Origin: Methylovorus sp035565335
GTDB taxonomy: Bacteria; Pseudomonadota; Gammaproteobacteria; Burkholderiales; Methylophilaceae
Assembly: GCA_035565335.1 (NCBI GenBank)
Contig: DATMSO010000027.1
Coordinates: 1-27,948, forward strand
DNA length: 27,948 nt
Direction: 5' to 3'
The translations under genes and the position numbers were made by a program. The notes beneath the pieces are model-generated. The model saw nothing but the letters and a program-made list of their open reading frames with translations, was not told the DNA's origin and did not search any database. Positions 13,771 through 23,896 of the stretch are shown here, piece after piece. The stretch's first letter is position 1; the number at the start of each line of letters is the position of its first letter.

Positions 13771-15774
13771 CTATTCGCTTTGCAACAATCGACGCAATTG
13801 TTCACGGTATTGCTCGAACTCCATATCCAGATCGCGATTCTTGCGATTGGCAGACATGGTAAACAACACTTCATTGGTGGGTTTGATCAACATCCAGATG
13901 CGACGTTCCCTGATATAAATCATGGCAAAAATGCCCAATACCAACAACACCGAGCCACCATACACCAGATTCTTGCCGGGCGAGCGGGTCAGTTGCAAAC
14001 CACTGGCCTGGCGCTGCTGGAATTCATCGAGTTGTAGATAGAACGGAGCCCCATAAAAGAAGAGATCGCTCATGGCATTCAGACTGTCCTGGAGGAAAAT
14101 CTGGGTATTGGTGTCCAGCTCCCCCGTCTTCAGCCCGGCGCGCTCGCGGCCCAGCTTGTAAGCCTCCAGCGTCGCACCGGAGATAATTTTCAGGTAGGTC
14201 TGCGCCGCCTTTTCACGTTGCGGCTCAGGCACGGCTTCTTCAATCATTCGGGCAACGCGGGTGTAGCCGCCTGCATCAAAGCCCTGCAGCAATTGCACCA
14301 CACTGGCCTGAAATTTGTTGCGCATATCGGCATCGGCTTTATCACCCATCGCATCCTGCGTATAGCGGCGCGCAATTTCCTCATGCAAGGCGGGATCAAA
14401 CATGGTGGCGCGCAGCCGCATGAAACCCTGCAGACTGAAATCGTCATCTGCCGGAATACGCAGGTATTTCAGCTCATCCTGCGGCGTTGCCCGCATGCCG
14501 GTGACAAAATAGCGGCGGCCATCCAGCTGCAAAGGCTGCATGTAGCTCACATATTCGCGCGCCTGGCCCTGCGTATCGCGCACTTTGTAGGTGATATTCG
14601 GGCCAACATTATGCGGCTTGCCTTTGCCATCCGGCGACAAGTTAAGAATATTGAACAAGCGGAAATCGTTGAATTCCACTTTCAGCGCCTGCTCGCCCTC
14701 GCCCAGGGTCACGTTCTTGAAGATATTGCTTTGCACCTTGATAGGCTGGTCTTTGGCGCCAAACAAGCCATACGCATTGAGGTCGAGCTTGGTGCCCCCA
14801 TCCTGAAAATCAGACTGGTAAATGGCAATGCCTTTGTAGATCAGCGGATGGTTAACACTGATGGTATGGGCCAATGGCTCCTTGAGATCGGGATCAATAA
14901 TCAGCAGATCACTCTCAAAGGACTTGGGCTGGCCGGTGGCATAGTGCTCAATGCGGAACTGCTTCAGCTGAATACGGAATGGCAGCTCTTGCACGAGATA
15001 GCCATCCCGGATGCGCATGAAGGACACATTCGAGCTGGCACCTTCCGGCAAGGTCATGTTGGCGCGGAAAGACAGATTGCGCACCGACAGGCGGCTGATC
15101 GCCGGGACTTCATTTTCGGGGATATCCAGTGTCTCGACTTTTTTGTAGCCGAGCAGCTCTTGCAGCTTGAATGGCACATTGCCATCAATCAGGCCGCCCA
15201 CACAAATCACAACAATCGCCGTGTGCGTGAGGATATAACCCAGACGTTGGTAACTGCCCGCCTTGGCGGCAATCAGTTCACTCCCATCGGCTTGCTGTAT
15301 CGCTTTAAACCGAAAACCACGCTGCGTCAGAAATTGCACAATGCGGGCACGCGCCTCGGCAGAGGCCGCCACCGTGTAGGATACCCGATGGCTGAATGCT
15401 CGCAGGGATTTTTCAGTCGCGCCCTCACGATAAGCCCGTAATTCGCGCAGCATCAAAGGGCTATTGCGGTAGATACAAAGACTGGTGGAGAGCACCAGAA
15501 ACACCAGTATCACCAGAAACCAGACGCTATGGTACACATCGTACAAGCCCAGTTTTTCGAATAGATCAAACCAGAACTGGCCAAACTTGATCACGTAATT
15601 GGGATAAGGCTCGTTTTGCTTGAGCACGGTACCGATGATGGAGGCAATGCCCAGTACCGTAAGCAGGCTTACGGCAAAACGCATGGAACTCAAAAGCTCA
15701 TAAAGTCGGCGGGAATAGGTGGACTGAGGCTTCAAGGCGTAATCAATCTGAAAGAGTTCGTTTAAGACAAACAA
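13771..15774 (-). CDS. resB: System II cytochrome c biogenesis protein ResB (Ccs1 family)
   Basis: ResB/Ccs1 is the second half of the cytochrome c synthase; it holds the apocytochrome near the heme-loaded CcsB-type partner. The 667-residue protein shows three N-terminal spans (about 33-52, 82-100 and 170-190), a large periplasmic domain, and a final span (about 602-622). Family blocks include SSMRFAVSLLTVLGIASIIGTVLKQNEPYPNYVIKFGQFWF (from residue 29) and HPLIYKGIAIYQSDF. The longest frame begins at a TTG (15774). The first in-frame ATG (15681) would remove residues 1-31, which include the family-like SRRLYELLSS stretch, so a TTG start is preferred. Neither start has a good ribosome binding site. 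Confidence 0.94.
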   Translation of the reverse strand: MFVLNELFQIDYALKPQSTYSRRLYELLSSMRFAVSLLTVLGIASIIGTVLKQNEPYPNYVIKFGQFWFDLFEKLGLYDVYHSVWFLVILVFLVLSTSLCIYRNSPLMLRELRAYREGATEKSLRAFSHRVSYTVAASAEARARIVQFLTQRGFRFKAIQQADGSELIAAKAGSYQRLGYILTHTAIVVICVGGLIDGNVPFKLQELLGYKKVETLDIPENEVPAISRLSVRNLSFRANMTLPEGASSNVSFMRIRDGYLVQELPFRIQLKQFRIEHYATGQPKSFESDLLIIDPDLKEPLAHTISVNHPLIYKGIAIYQSDFQDGGTKLDLNAYGLFGAKDQPIKVQSNIFKNVTLGEGEQALKVEFNDFRLFNILNLSPDGKGKPHNVGPNITYKVRDTQGQAREYVSYMQPLQLDGRRYFVTGMRATPQDELKYLRIPADDDFSLQGFMRLRATMFDPALHEEIARRYTQDAMGDKADADMRNKFQASVVQLLQGFDAGGYTRVARMIEEAVPEPQREKAAQTYLKIISGATLEAYKLGRERAGLKTGELDTNTQIFLQDSLNAMSDLFFYGAPFYLQLDEFQQRQASGLQLTRSPGKNLVYGGSVLLVLGIFAMIYIRERRIWMLIKPTNEVLFTMSANRKNRDLDMEFEQYREQLRRLLQSE

Positions 15775-15793
15775 GACTGGCGCGAGTTGCGAA

Positions 15794-15831
15794 AAAAGTT
15801 AAGGGTGGCTACAAAGCCACCCTTAACTTTT
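15794..15831 (-). terminator. Strong terminator of the cytochrome c4 gene
   Basis: A perfect 17-base-pair stem (15794-15810 with 15815-15831) closes an ACAA loop. On the minus strand it ends in a run of T, continuing as TTTTTTC. It lies 35 bases after the cytochrome c4 stop and about 20 bases before the most upstream resB start. Its symmetry means it could also act on the plus strand. Confidence 0.92.
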
Positions 15832-15865
15832 CAACATCTAGATAACCAGCCCCAAATGGACCAGT

Positions 15866-16474
15866 TTAGTGCAGGCCCTGAATATAGTCAGCGACTGCAG
15901 CCATATCGCTGTCACTCAGCTTGGCCGATACCATGCGCATCATCTTGGCAGCATCGTTCGCGCGCTCGCCGGCACGGAATGCCTTCAGCTGGGTAACGAT
16001 ATATTCAGCATGCTGACCAGCCAGACGCGGGAACTGCACAGGAATGCCGGCGCCAGCAGGACCATGGCAGGAAGCACAGGCAGGAACGCCTACGCCAGGA
16101 ATACCGCCCTTGTAGATTTTTTCACCGACAGAACCAGCGCCATTGCTCTTGGCTGTGCCTGGTTTAGCAGCCTGGGAACCGAAGTAAGCACCCAGATTGC
16201 TCATGTCTTCAGGAGTCAGGTTGGCCACCATGCCGCTCATGATCGGGTTCTTGCGATCGCCAGCCTTGAAGTTGGTAAGTTGCTTGGTAATGTATTCCGG
16301 ATGCTGACCTGCCAGTTTGGGGTACATAGGCACCATGCTATTGCCATCGGCACCGTGACAGGCGGCACAGACGGTGGTCGCCGTTGCAGCACCCTTGCTG
16401 GCATCGCCTGCGGCAAATGCAGAAATGGCGGTCATTGAGCCCAGGGCAAGCACCGCAATGTGACGGAAATTCAT
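15866..16474 (-). CDS. Di-heme cytochrome c4
   Basis: Cytochrome c4 is a periplasmic, often membrane-attached, two-domain electron carrier that feeds terminal oxidases such as cbb3 or cytochrome aa3. The 202-residue precursor has a signal peptide (about 1-21, ending AFA before AGDASKG). It has two class I domains with heme sites CAACH (36-40) and CASCH (133-137). Candidate axial methionines are in the PIMSGM (78-83) and KMMRM segments. The start at 16474 is supported by GAGGAG about six bases upstream and by the signal peptide; a start six codons earlier is possible but unlikely. Its maturation proteins ResB and CcsB are encoded just downstream. Confidence 0.95.
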   Translation of the reverse strand: MNFRHIAVLALGSMTAISAFAAGDASKGAATATTVCAACHGADGNSMVPMYPKLAGQHPEYITKQLTNFKAGDRKNPIMSGMVANLTPEDMSNLGAYFGSQAAKPGTAKSNGAGSVGEKIYKGGIPGVGVPACASCHGPAGAGIPVQFPRLAGQHAEYIVTQLKAFRAGERANDAAKMMRMVSAKLSDSDMAAVADYIQGLH

Positions 16475-16598
16475 ATCCAGCTCCTCAAACAATACTACTG
16501 ATTTAAATATGGTTAAACATTAGCCACGCATTTTATCCAAAATTACGTTATCGTGGTAGCATTTTTGCCCCTTGCTGTTCTTGAATAAGCCTCTATCT

Positions 16599-17237
16599 AT
16601 GCCATTGTTTCAAAACGCCACATTTCATATCTCCGCTCATCATCTGAGCGACTTGCCTCCGCCATTCGGTATTGAGGTCGCGTTTGCCGGACGCTCCAAC
16701 GCGGGAAAGTCAAGCGCGCTCAACACCATGGCGAATCATAATCGCCTGGCATTTGTGAGTAAGCAGCCCGGCCGCACGCAGCTGATCAACTTCTTCAGCC
16801 TGGGCGGAGATCGCTTTCTGGTGGATTTGCCCGGCTATGGCTACGCCAAAGTTCCCGAAAGCATGCGCAAACACTGGCAGATGACGCTCTCGAGCTACCT
16901 CAGCCATCGCTCATCTTTATATGGACTGGTACTGGTGATGGACAGCCGTCATCCGCTCACGCCGCTGGACCGGCAAATGCTGGACTGGTTTGGCCCCAGC
17001 GGCAAACCCATCCATGTGTTGCTGACCAAGTCCGACAAGCTGTCGAAAAGTGCGGCGATGCTGACATTGAATGCGGTGCGCAAAGAATTGAACACCACCT
17101 GGGGAAAGTGCACTGTGCAGCTGTTTTCCAGCCTCAAGAAACAAGGGGTTGAAGAAGCCGAGGCGGTGATCGGCAAGTGGCTGTTCCCGCCGCAGGACCA
17201 CACGACGGAATCCCCCGCCGAGCAGCCTGCCGAATAA
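16599..17237 (+). CDS. engB: Ribosome biogenesis GTP-binding protein YsxC/EngB
   Basis: EngB (YsxC/YihA) is an essential TRAFAC-class GTPase needed for late 50S subunit assembly. The 212-residue form (ATG at 16599) has G1 GRSNAGKS (31-38), G2 threonine T60 (PGRTQLINFF), G3 DLPGYGYAKV (76-85) and G4 TKSD (143-146). The frame could open at a TTG nine codons earlier, but family N-termini favour the ATG. The C-terminal tail is acidic and proline-rich (PPQDHTTESPAEQPAE). The divergent cytochrome c4 gene shares the 124-base upstream region. The 3' end comes within three bases of trmB on the other strand, with no terminator between. Confidence 0.95.
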   Translation: MPLFQNATFHISAHHLSDLPPPFGIEVAFAGRSNAGKSSALNTMANHNRLAFVSKQPGRTQLINFFSLGGDRFLVDLPGYGYAKVPESMRKHWQMTLSSYLSHRSSLYGLVLVMDSRHPLTPLDRQMLDWFGPSGKPIHVLLTKSDKLSKSAAMLTLNAVRKELNTTWGKCTVQLFSSLKKQGVEEAEAVIGKWLFPPQDHTTESPAEQPAE

Positions 17238-17240
17238 ACC

Positions 17241-17957
17241 TTACTGGCGGGTAAAAATAATATCCCAGACACCGTGACCGAGCTTGATACCCCGATTTTC
17301 AAACTTGGTTAGGGGGCGATAGGCGGGTTTTTCGGCGTAAGTGTCGGCCGTGTTCTGCAATTGCGGTTCGCCGTTCAGCACTTCCAGTACCCACTCGGCA
17401 TATTCCTGCCAATCGGTAGCTACATGCAGATACCCGCCGGCTTTCAGCTTGCTGCAGAGCAGCTGCACAAACGCGGCCTGTATCAGGCGACGCTTGTGAT
17501 GGCGTTTTTTATGCCAGGGGTCAGGGAAGAAAATATGCACGCCATCCAGACTCCCATCTGGAATCATGTGCTGCAGCACTTCCACAGCATCATGCTGAAT
17601 CACGCGAATATTCTGCAGCTGCATTTCACCCACCAGCTTGAGCAGGCTACCCACACCTGGGGTATGCACTTCCACCCCGAGAAAATCACGCTCGGGCTGC
17701 AACTGGGCGATTTTTGCAGTGCTATCGCCCATGCCAAAGCCAATCTCAAGAATCTTGGGGCTATCCGCCCGGCCAAACACCTGCTCCAGCACCAATGGTT
17801 GCGGTTGATAAGCCACGCCATAAACAGGCAACCACTGCTCCAGCGCCTTGCGCTGCCCTTCCGTCAGCCGGCCCTGACGCAGCACGAAGCTGCGAATGGG
17901 ACGATGCTTGGGGTTCTCCTGCTCATGTGCTGGCAGCTCATGATCTTTATGTTCCAT
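17241..17957 (-). CDS. trmB: tRNA (guanine-N7-)-methyltransferase
   Basis: TrmB uses S-adenosylmethionine to form m7G46 in the variable loop of tRNAs. The Rossmann glycine motif is LEIGFGMGDST, and the family hallmark FFPDPWHKKRHHKRR and the ATDWQEYAEW block are present. From the ATG at 17957 it is 238 residues. A GTG at 17966 would add three codons but lacks a ribosome binding site, whereas GAGCGG precedes the ATG. A perfect TATAAT (17990-17995, minus strand) lies about 33 bases upstream, so it may have its own promoter although midA lies upstream in the same orientation. Confidence 0.95.
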   Translation of the reverse strand: MEHKDHELPAHEQENPKHRPIRSFVLRQGRLTEGQRKALEQWLPVYGVAYQPQPLVLEQVFGRADSPKILEIGFGMGDSTAKIAQLQPERDFLGVEVHTPGVGSLLKLVGEMQLQNIRVIQHDAVEVLQHMIPDGSLDGVHIFFPDPWHKKRHHKRRLIQAAFVQLLCSKLKAGGYLHVATDWQEYAEWVLEVLNGEPQLQNTADTYAEKPAYRPLTKFENRGIKLGHGVWDIIFTRQ

Positions 17958-17989
17958 ACCGCTCACATTGCAAATGACAATAAAACGCC

Positions 17990-17995
17990 ATTATA
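17990..17995 (-). promoter_or_regulatory. Possible -10 element of trmB
   Basis: The minus strand reads TATAAT, a perfect -10 hexamer, with transcription predicted to start about 25 bases before the trmB ATG. No convincing -35 is found at 16-18 bases, which weakens the call. Confidence 0.35.
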
Positions 17996-18029
17996 ACGGA
18001 GGGGCAATGCGACGATCGGGAAATCGGGC

Positions 18030-19190
18030 TTACAGGGTATGGCGTTTATCGCCACGGCTGAAGCCACGCAAGGGCTCATGCATACCACGACCTAGCGCAA
18101 TCACCTTGAACAACTCACCCATTTCGGCCGGGGATAGCAGCTTTTGAGCCGCGGAAGCGAGCGGAGCATAGGCCGCGAGATCATGCGGGGAAACTGCAGC
18201 AAGACACTCCGTGATGCCGCAGTTGATGAGGAATTGCGCCTGGTTGGCATAGCCCATGACGTCCAGCCCCTCCTGCATGGCCGCCTCGGCGACCCGGGTA
18301 AAGTCCACATGTGCGGTGATATCCTGCAAGCCGGGATATAAAAACGGATCGCCATGGGCATGGTGGCGATAATGGCACATCAGGGTTCCCTGCTGCCGTT
18401 GCGGATGGTAGTACTCATGCCGCGGGAATCCATAGTCAATCAGCAGCACCAGCCCATGCTGCAGCATGCGGCCTAGGCTGGCAACCAGCCCCCCGGCCGC
18501 CAGGCAGATTTCGGTGGTGTAAGAATCGGGCAAACCAATTTCGCAGAATGCCGCCTCAATCCCCGCATCGGCCGGCTTATCCATCCATTGCAATTCGCCG
18601 TCCGGCGTCACGCCAACACCGCGTTGTATCAGCATGCCCTGCTGCTGTTGCACAACATGCACGGGCAAGGCATCGAGTACCTCATTGCCTAGGACCAGCC
18701 CTGAAAATTCGGCAGGCAAGCTCTCCAGCCAGCCCACGCGCTGCATCAAATGCGTAGGCAAAACTTTCTGCAAGTAATCCTTCTGCACTTGCCGCAAATG
18801 CGCACTGACCTCAAGAATGCGGTATTGTGATGGCAACTGCCCCAGGCGATCCAGCTCCATCAGCAAATCGCCTGCCAGACGGCCACTGCCGGCGCCCAAC
18901 TCAAGCAGATCCCCATCTGTTGCATGAAGTACTTCGGCAGCTTGCAGGGCGATCGTACGGGCAAATAGCGGGGAAAGTTCGGGAGCTGTTACAAAATCAC
19001 CTGCCGGACCGAACTTCTTGGCACCGGCACTGTAATATCCAAGGCCAGGTGCGTACAGCGCCGTATCCATGTATTGTGCAAAGTCCAGCCAGCCGCCAGC
19101 CGCTGCAATCTGCCTAACGATGTGCTGCTTCAGTTGCTCGCTGTGGGCAACCGCATCGGCGTCTGGTGTTGGTAATGAATTGATCATCAT
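18030..19190 (-). CDS. SAM-dependent methyltransferase, MidA/NDUFAF7 family
   Basis: This 386-residue protein belongs to the MidA (DUF185) methyltransferase family. The mitochondrial member NDUFAF7 methylates an arginine of complex I subunit NDUFS2; the substrate of bacterial members is not established. The N-terminal family block FAQYMDTALYAPGLGYYSAGAKKFGPAGDFVTAPELSPLF (37-76) is very clear. The SAM-binding motif is LLELGAGSGRLAGDLL (95-110), and LVLGNEVLDALPVHVV follows. Start M1 or M2 cannot be separated, and there is no strong ribosome binding site. It lies 63 bases upstream of trmB in the same direction and is divergent from the pteridine reductase gene (45-base gap). Confidence 0.92.
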   Translation of the reverse strand: MMINSLPTPDADAVAHSEQLKQHIVRQIAAAGGWLDFAQYMDTALYAPGLGYYSAGAKKFGPAGDFVTAPELSPLFARTIALQAAEVLHATDGDLLELGAGSGRLAGDLLMELDRLGQLPSQYRILEVSAHLRQVQKDYLQKVLPTHLMQRVGWLESLPAEFSGLVLGNEVLDALPVHVVQQQQGMLIQRGVGVTPDGELQWMDKPADAGIEAAFCEIGLPDSYTTEICLAAGGLVASLGRMLQHGLVLLIDYGFPRHEYYHPQRQQGTLMCHYRHHAHGDPFLYPGLQDITAHVDFTRVAEAAMQEGLDVMGYANQAQFLINCGITECLAAVSPHDLAAYAPLASAAQKLLSPAEMGELFKVIALGRGMHEPLRGFSRGDKRHTL

Positions 19191-19235
19191 AGCCCGGCAT
19201 TATAAACAGCTCTGGGCACTATTTCGGAAACTGGC

Positions 19236-19988
19236 GTGAATTCAAACCTTAATGACAAAGTAGTACTGATTACCGGGGGAGCAAAGCGGGTAGGCGCCTC
19301 CATCTGCCGCTTGCTGCATGCGGGCGGCGCAAACCTGATGATCCATTACCGCAGCTCGGCCATTGAGGCACGCGCCCTGCAATCCGAACTCAACCTGCAG
19401 CGGCCAAACTCGGTAGCGATTATCCAGGCGGACCTGCTGAACATCGCCGTCCTGCCTAGCCTGATCCAGGAGACGATCAAGCAGTTCGGGCGGCTGGACG
19501 TGCTGATCAACAATGCGTCCAGCTATTACGCAACCGAACTCGGCCAGATAAGTGAAGAGGCCTGGACCGACCTGGTCGGTTCCAATCTGAAGGCACCTTT
19601 GTTCCTGTCACAGGCTGCAGCGCCCGAACTCCGCAAGAACGGCGGCTGCATCGTCAATATCACAGACATGCATGTCGAACGGCCGAAAAAAGGCTACATC
19701 GTCTACAGCGTCGCCAAAGCCGGTCTGGTCACGCTGACAAAATCGCTGGCGCACGAGCTGGGCCCCGAAGTTCGCGTCAATGCGGTTGCTCCCGGGCCGG
19801 TACTTTGGCCGGAAGACAACCCGCAGTTTGACGAAGTCTATCGGCAGCGCGTTATCTCGCAGACGCTACTGAAGCGCATAGGTGAAGGCGATGATGTGGC
19901 AAAAGCCGTTCGCTTTCTGATTCAGGATGCGCCCTTTGTCACCGGCCATGTCATGGCGATTGATGGCGGACGCTCGCTTAACTTGTGA
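19236..19988 (+). CDS. Pteridine reductase, PTR1/FolM-like short-chain dehydrogenase
   Basis: This 250-residue SDR carries the variant dinucleotide motif TGGAKRVG (13-20, TGX3RXG), diagnostic of pteridine reductases rather than the classical TGX3GXG. It has NNAS (92-95). The catalytic trio D144, Y157 and K161 matches the Asp-Tyr-Lys spacing of Leishmania PTR1 (D181, Y194, K198). Expected activity is NADPH-dependent reduction of biopterin- or monapterin-type pterins and possibly dihydrofolate. The start is GTG (19236); no in-frame ATG fits. It is followed 40 bases later by ttcA. Exact pterin substrate cannot be read from sequence. Confidence 0.88.
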   Translation: MNSNLNDKVVLITGGAKRVGASICRLLHAGGANLMIHYRSSAIEARALQSELNLQRPNSVAIIQADLLNIAVLPSLIQETIKQFGRLDVLINNASSYYATELGQISEEAWTDLVGSNLKAPLFLSQAAAPELRKNGGCIVNITDMHVERPKKGYIVYSVAKAGLVTLTKSLAHELGPEVRVNAVAPGPVLWPEDNPQFDEVYRQRVISQTLLKRIGEGDDVAKAVRFLIQDAPFVTGHVMAIDGGRSLNL

Positions 19989-20016
19989 GCGATGCAGCAA
20001 ATACGGACGCATACTT

Positions 20017-20022
20017 TATAAT
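20017..20022 (+). promoter_or_regulatory. Possible -10 element directly before ttcA
   Basis: A perfect TATAAT ends seven bases before the ttcA ATG (20029). A transcript from it would begin at or next to the start codon, giving a nearly leaderless mRNA. No good -35 is visible at 16-18 bases, so read-through from the pteridine reductase gene is the alternative. Confidence 0.35.
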
Positions 20023-20028
20023 AGCGGC

Positions 20029-20961
20029 ATGAAACATTACCCCGACAACGTATCCGCCAACTTCCTGAAGTTGCGTAATAGCCTGATTAGCGCCACTGGC
20101 AAAGCCATTGGTGATTACAACATGATTGAAGACGGCGACACCGTGCTGGTCTGCATGAGCGGCGGCAAGGATTCACATGCCATGTTGATGCTGTTGCTGG
20201 CGCTGCAGGAACGCGCGCCAGTCGATTTCAAGCTGATTGCCATGAACCTGGACCAGAAGCAGCCCAATTTCCCCGAAGACATATTGCCGGCCTATCTGGA
20301 AAAACTGGGTGTGGAATACCGCATCGTCGAAGCGGACACCTATTCCATCGTCAAGGAAAAAATCCCCGAAGGCAAAACCACCTGCTCGCTTTGCTCGCGC
20401 CTGCGCCGCGGCATCATCTACAGCACAGCCAAAGCGCTGGGCGCCAACAAGATCGCCCTCGGCCATCATCGCGATGACATTGTGCAAACCCTGTTTCTGA
20501 ACATGTTCTTTGGCTCCAAGCTGAAAGCCATGCCGCCCAAGCTCAGTACCAACCGCGGCGAATTCATGGTAATCCGCCCGCTGGCATATTGCGCCGAAAA
20601 AGACATTGCCGCCTACGCCAGAGGCATGGAGTTCCCCATCATCCCTTGCGACCTCTGCGGTTCACAGGAAAATCTGCAACGGCAAAAGATCAAGGACATG
20701 CTGAACGCCTGGGAGCGCGAACAACCGGGCCGCATTAACAATATTTTCCGCGCCATTACCAATGTCGAGCCTTCGCATCTGGCCGATACTGATCTCTATG
20801 ACTTCAAAGGCTTGACCAGCGCCTCGCTGGAGGATGAAGACCCCCTATTTGGCGACATTGCCAAGGAAGAGCAGCCCGCCCTTGCCATGGCAAGCCAGGA
20901 AGGCACGCGCATTGAGTTTCGTCGTCCGGAAAGTCAACTGAGTACAGCGACAGAGAGTTAA
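20029..20961 (+). CDS. ttcA: tRNA 2-thiocytidine synthetase TtcA
   Basis: TtcA is a PP-loop ATPase with a [4Fe-4S] cluster that thiolates cytidine 32 of certain tRNAs. The 310-residue protein has the PP-loop SGGKDS (44-49), CxxC at C119/C122 (TCSLCSRLRRG) and a second CxxC at C207/C210 (IPCDLCGS). Three of these cysteines ligate the cluster in characterised TtcA. GHHRDD (145-150) is another family block. The ATG at 20029 is chosen because it gives the family N-terminus; the frame runs upstream only across the end of the pteridine reductase gene. No clear ribosome binding site is present. Confidence 0.95.
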   Translation: MKHYPDNVSANFLKLRNSLISATGKAIGDYNMIEDGDTVLVCMSGGKDSHAMLMLLLALQERAPVDFKLIAMNLDQKQPNFPEDILPAYLEKLGVEYRIVEADTYSIVKEKIPEGKTTCSLCSRLRRGIIYSTAKALGANKIALGHHRDDIVQTLFLNMFFGSKLKAMPPKLSTNRGEFMVIRPLAYCAEKDIAAYARGMEFPIIPCDLCGSQENLQRQKIKDMLNAWEREQPGRINNIFRAITNVEPSHLADTDLYDFKGLTSASLEDEDPLFGDIAKEEQPALAMASQEGTRIEFRRPESQLSTATES

Positions 20962-21010
20962 TCTGGAGCAAGCCCGCTATTTTCACTACTTGCCGACAAC
21001 GCGAAAAACG

Positions 21011-21048
21011 CTGCAAAATAGTTGCAGGACAAGCGGTTGCCACGCAAC
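21011..21048 (+). terminator. Weak hairpins after ttcA
   Basis: CTGCAA (21011-21016) pairs with TTGCAG (21022-21027), and GTTGC (21036-21040) with GCAAC (21044-21048), the latter followed by TTTCCTT. Neither is a strong terminator, but together they lie between the ttcA stop and the topA promoter and may reduce read-through. Confidence 0.3.
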
Positions 21049-21053
21049 TTTCC

Positions 21054-21082
21054 TTGTCTAGTCACGGATTTACTCTTATTAT
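21054..21082 (+). promoter_or_regulatory. Sigma-70 promoter of topA
   Basis: TTGTCT (21054-21059) and TATTAT (21077-21082) are separated by exactly 17 bases. The predicted start near 21089 gives a leader of about 27 bases to the ATG at 21116. This is the best sigma-70 match I found in the window. It also argues against the upstream TTG at 21092 as the topA start, since that would leave almost no leader. Confidence 0.65.
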
Positions 21083-21115
21083 CTGCCACTCTTGCCTTCG
21101 TCTGCGCCCACGTCA

Positions 21116-23689
<2,574 letters not shown>

Positions 23690-23701
23690 GGCAACTTAAG
23701 A

Positions 23702-23732
23702 GGCAGCCATCTCCCCAACAAGAGTGGCTGCC
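23702..23732 (+). terminator. Hairpin after topA
   Basis: GGCAGCCA (23702-23709) and TGGCTGCC (23725-23732) form a perfect 8-base-pair stem, which can be extended inward by CTC/GAG after one bulged base. It begins 12 bases after the topA stop. There is no T-run after it, so it may be an mRNA 3'-end hairpin or a non-canonical terminator. Confidence 0.5.
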
Positions 23733-23826
23733 ATCTGACATAGCCAGGGCTTTCTCGATCATCTCTCTACCTCACACCATCATTGTTCAATCCCGATTTG
23801 TTGTGGCGAGGATAACTTCCGCCCAA

Positions 23827-23853
23827 TAAAAAACCCCATCTTTCGATGGGGTT
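23827..23853 (-). terminator. Intrinsic terminator of the D,D-endopeptidase gene
   Basis: AACCCCATC (23832-23840) and GATGGGGTT (23845-23853) form a 9-base-pair stem with a four-base loop. On the minus strand it is followed by TTTTTTATT. It lies about 43 bases after the stop of the minus-strand peptidase gene. Confidence 0.88.
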
Positions 23854-23896
23854 AGCCGGCACTACACAGCGGCTTTTCGCCGCTCTTATATACACA

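Noticed and set aside
14218..15441. 407-codon open frame on the plus strand
   Set aside because: It is antisense to the periplasmic domain of ResB, with no recognisable motif and no ribosome binding site.
21092..21115. TTG start for topA eight codons upstream
   Set aside because: The promoter at 21054-21082 would put the transcript start almost on it, and the family N-terminus begins at the ATG at 21116.
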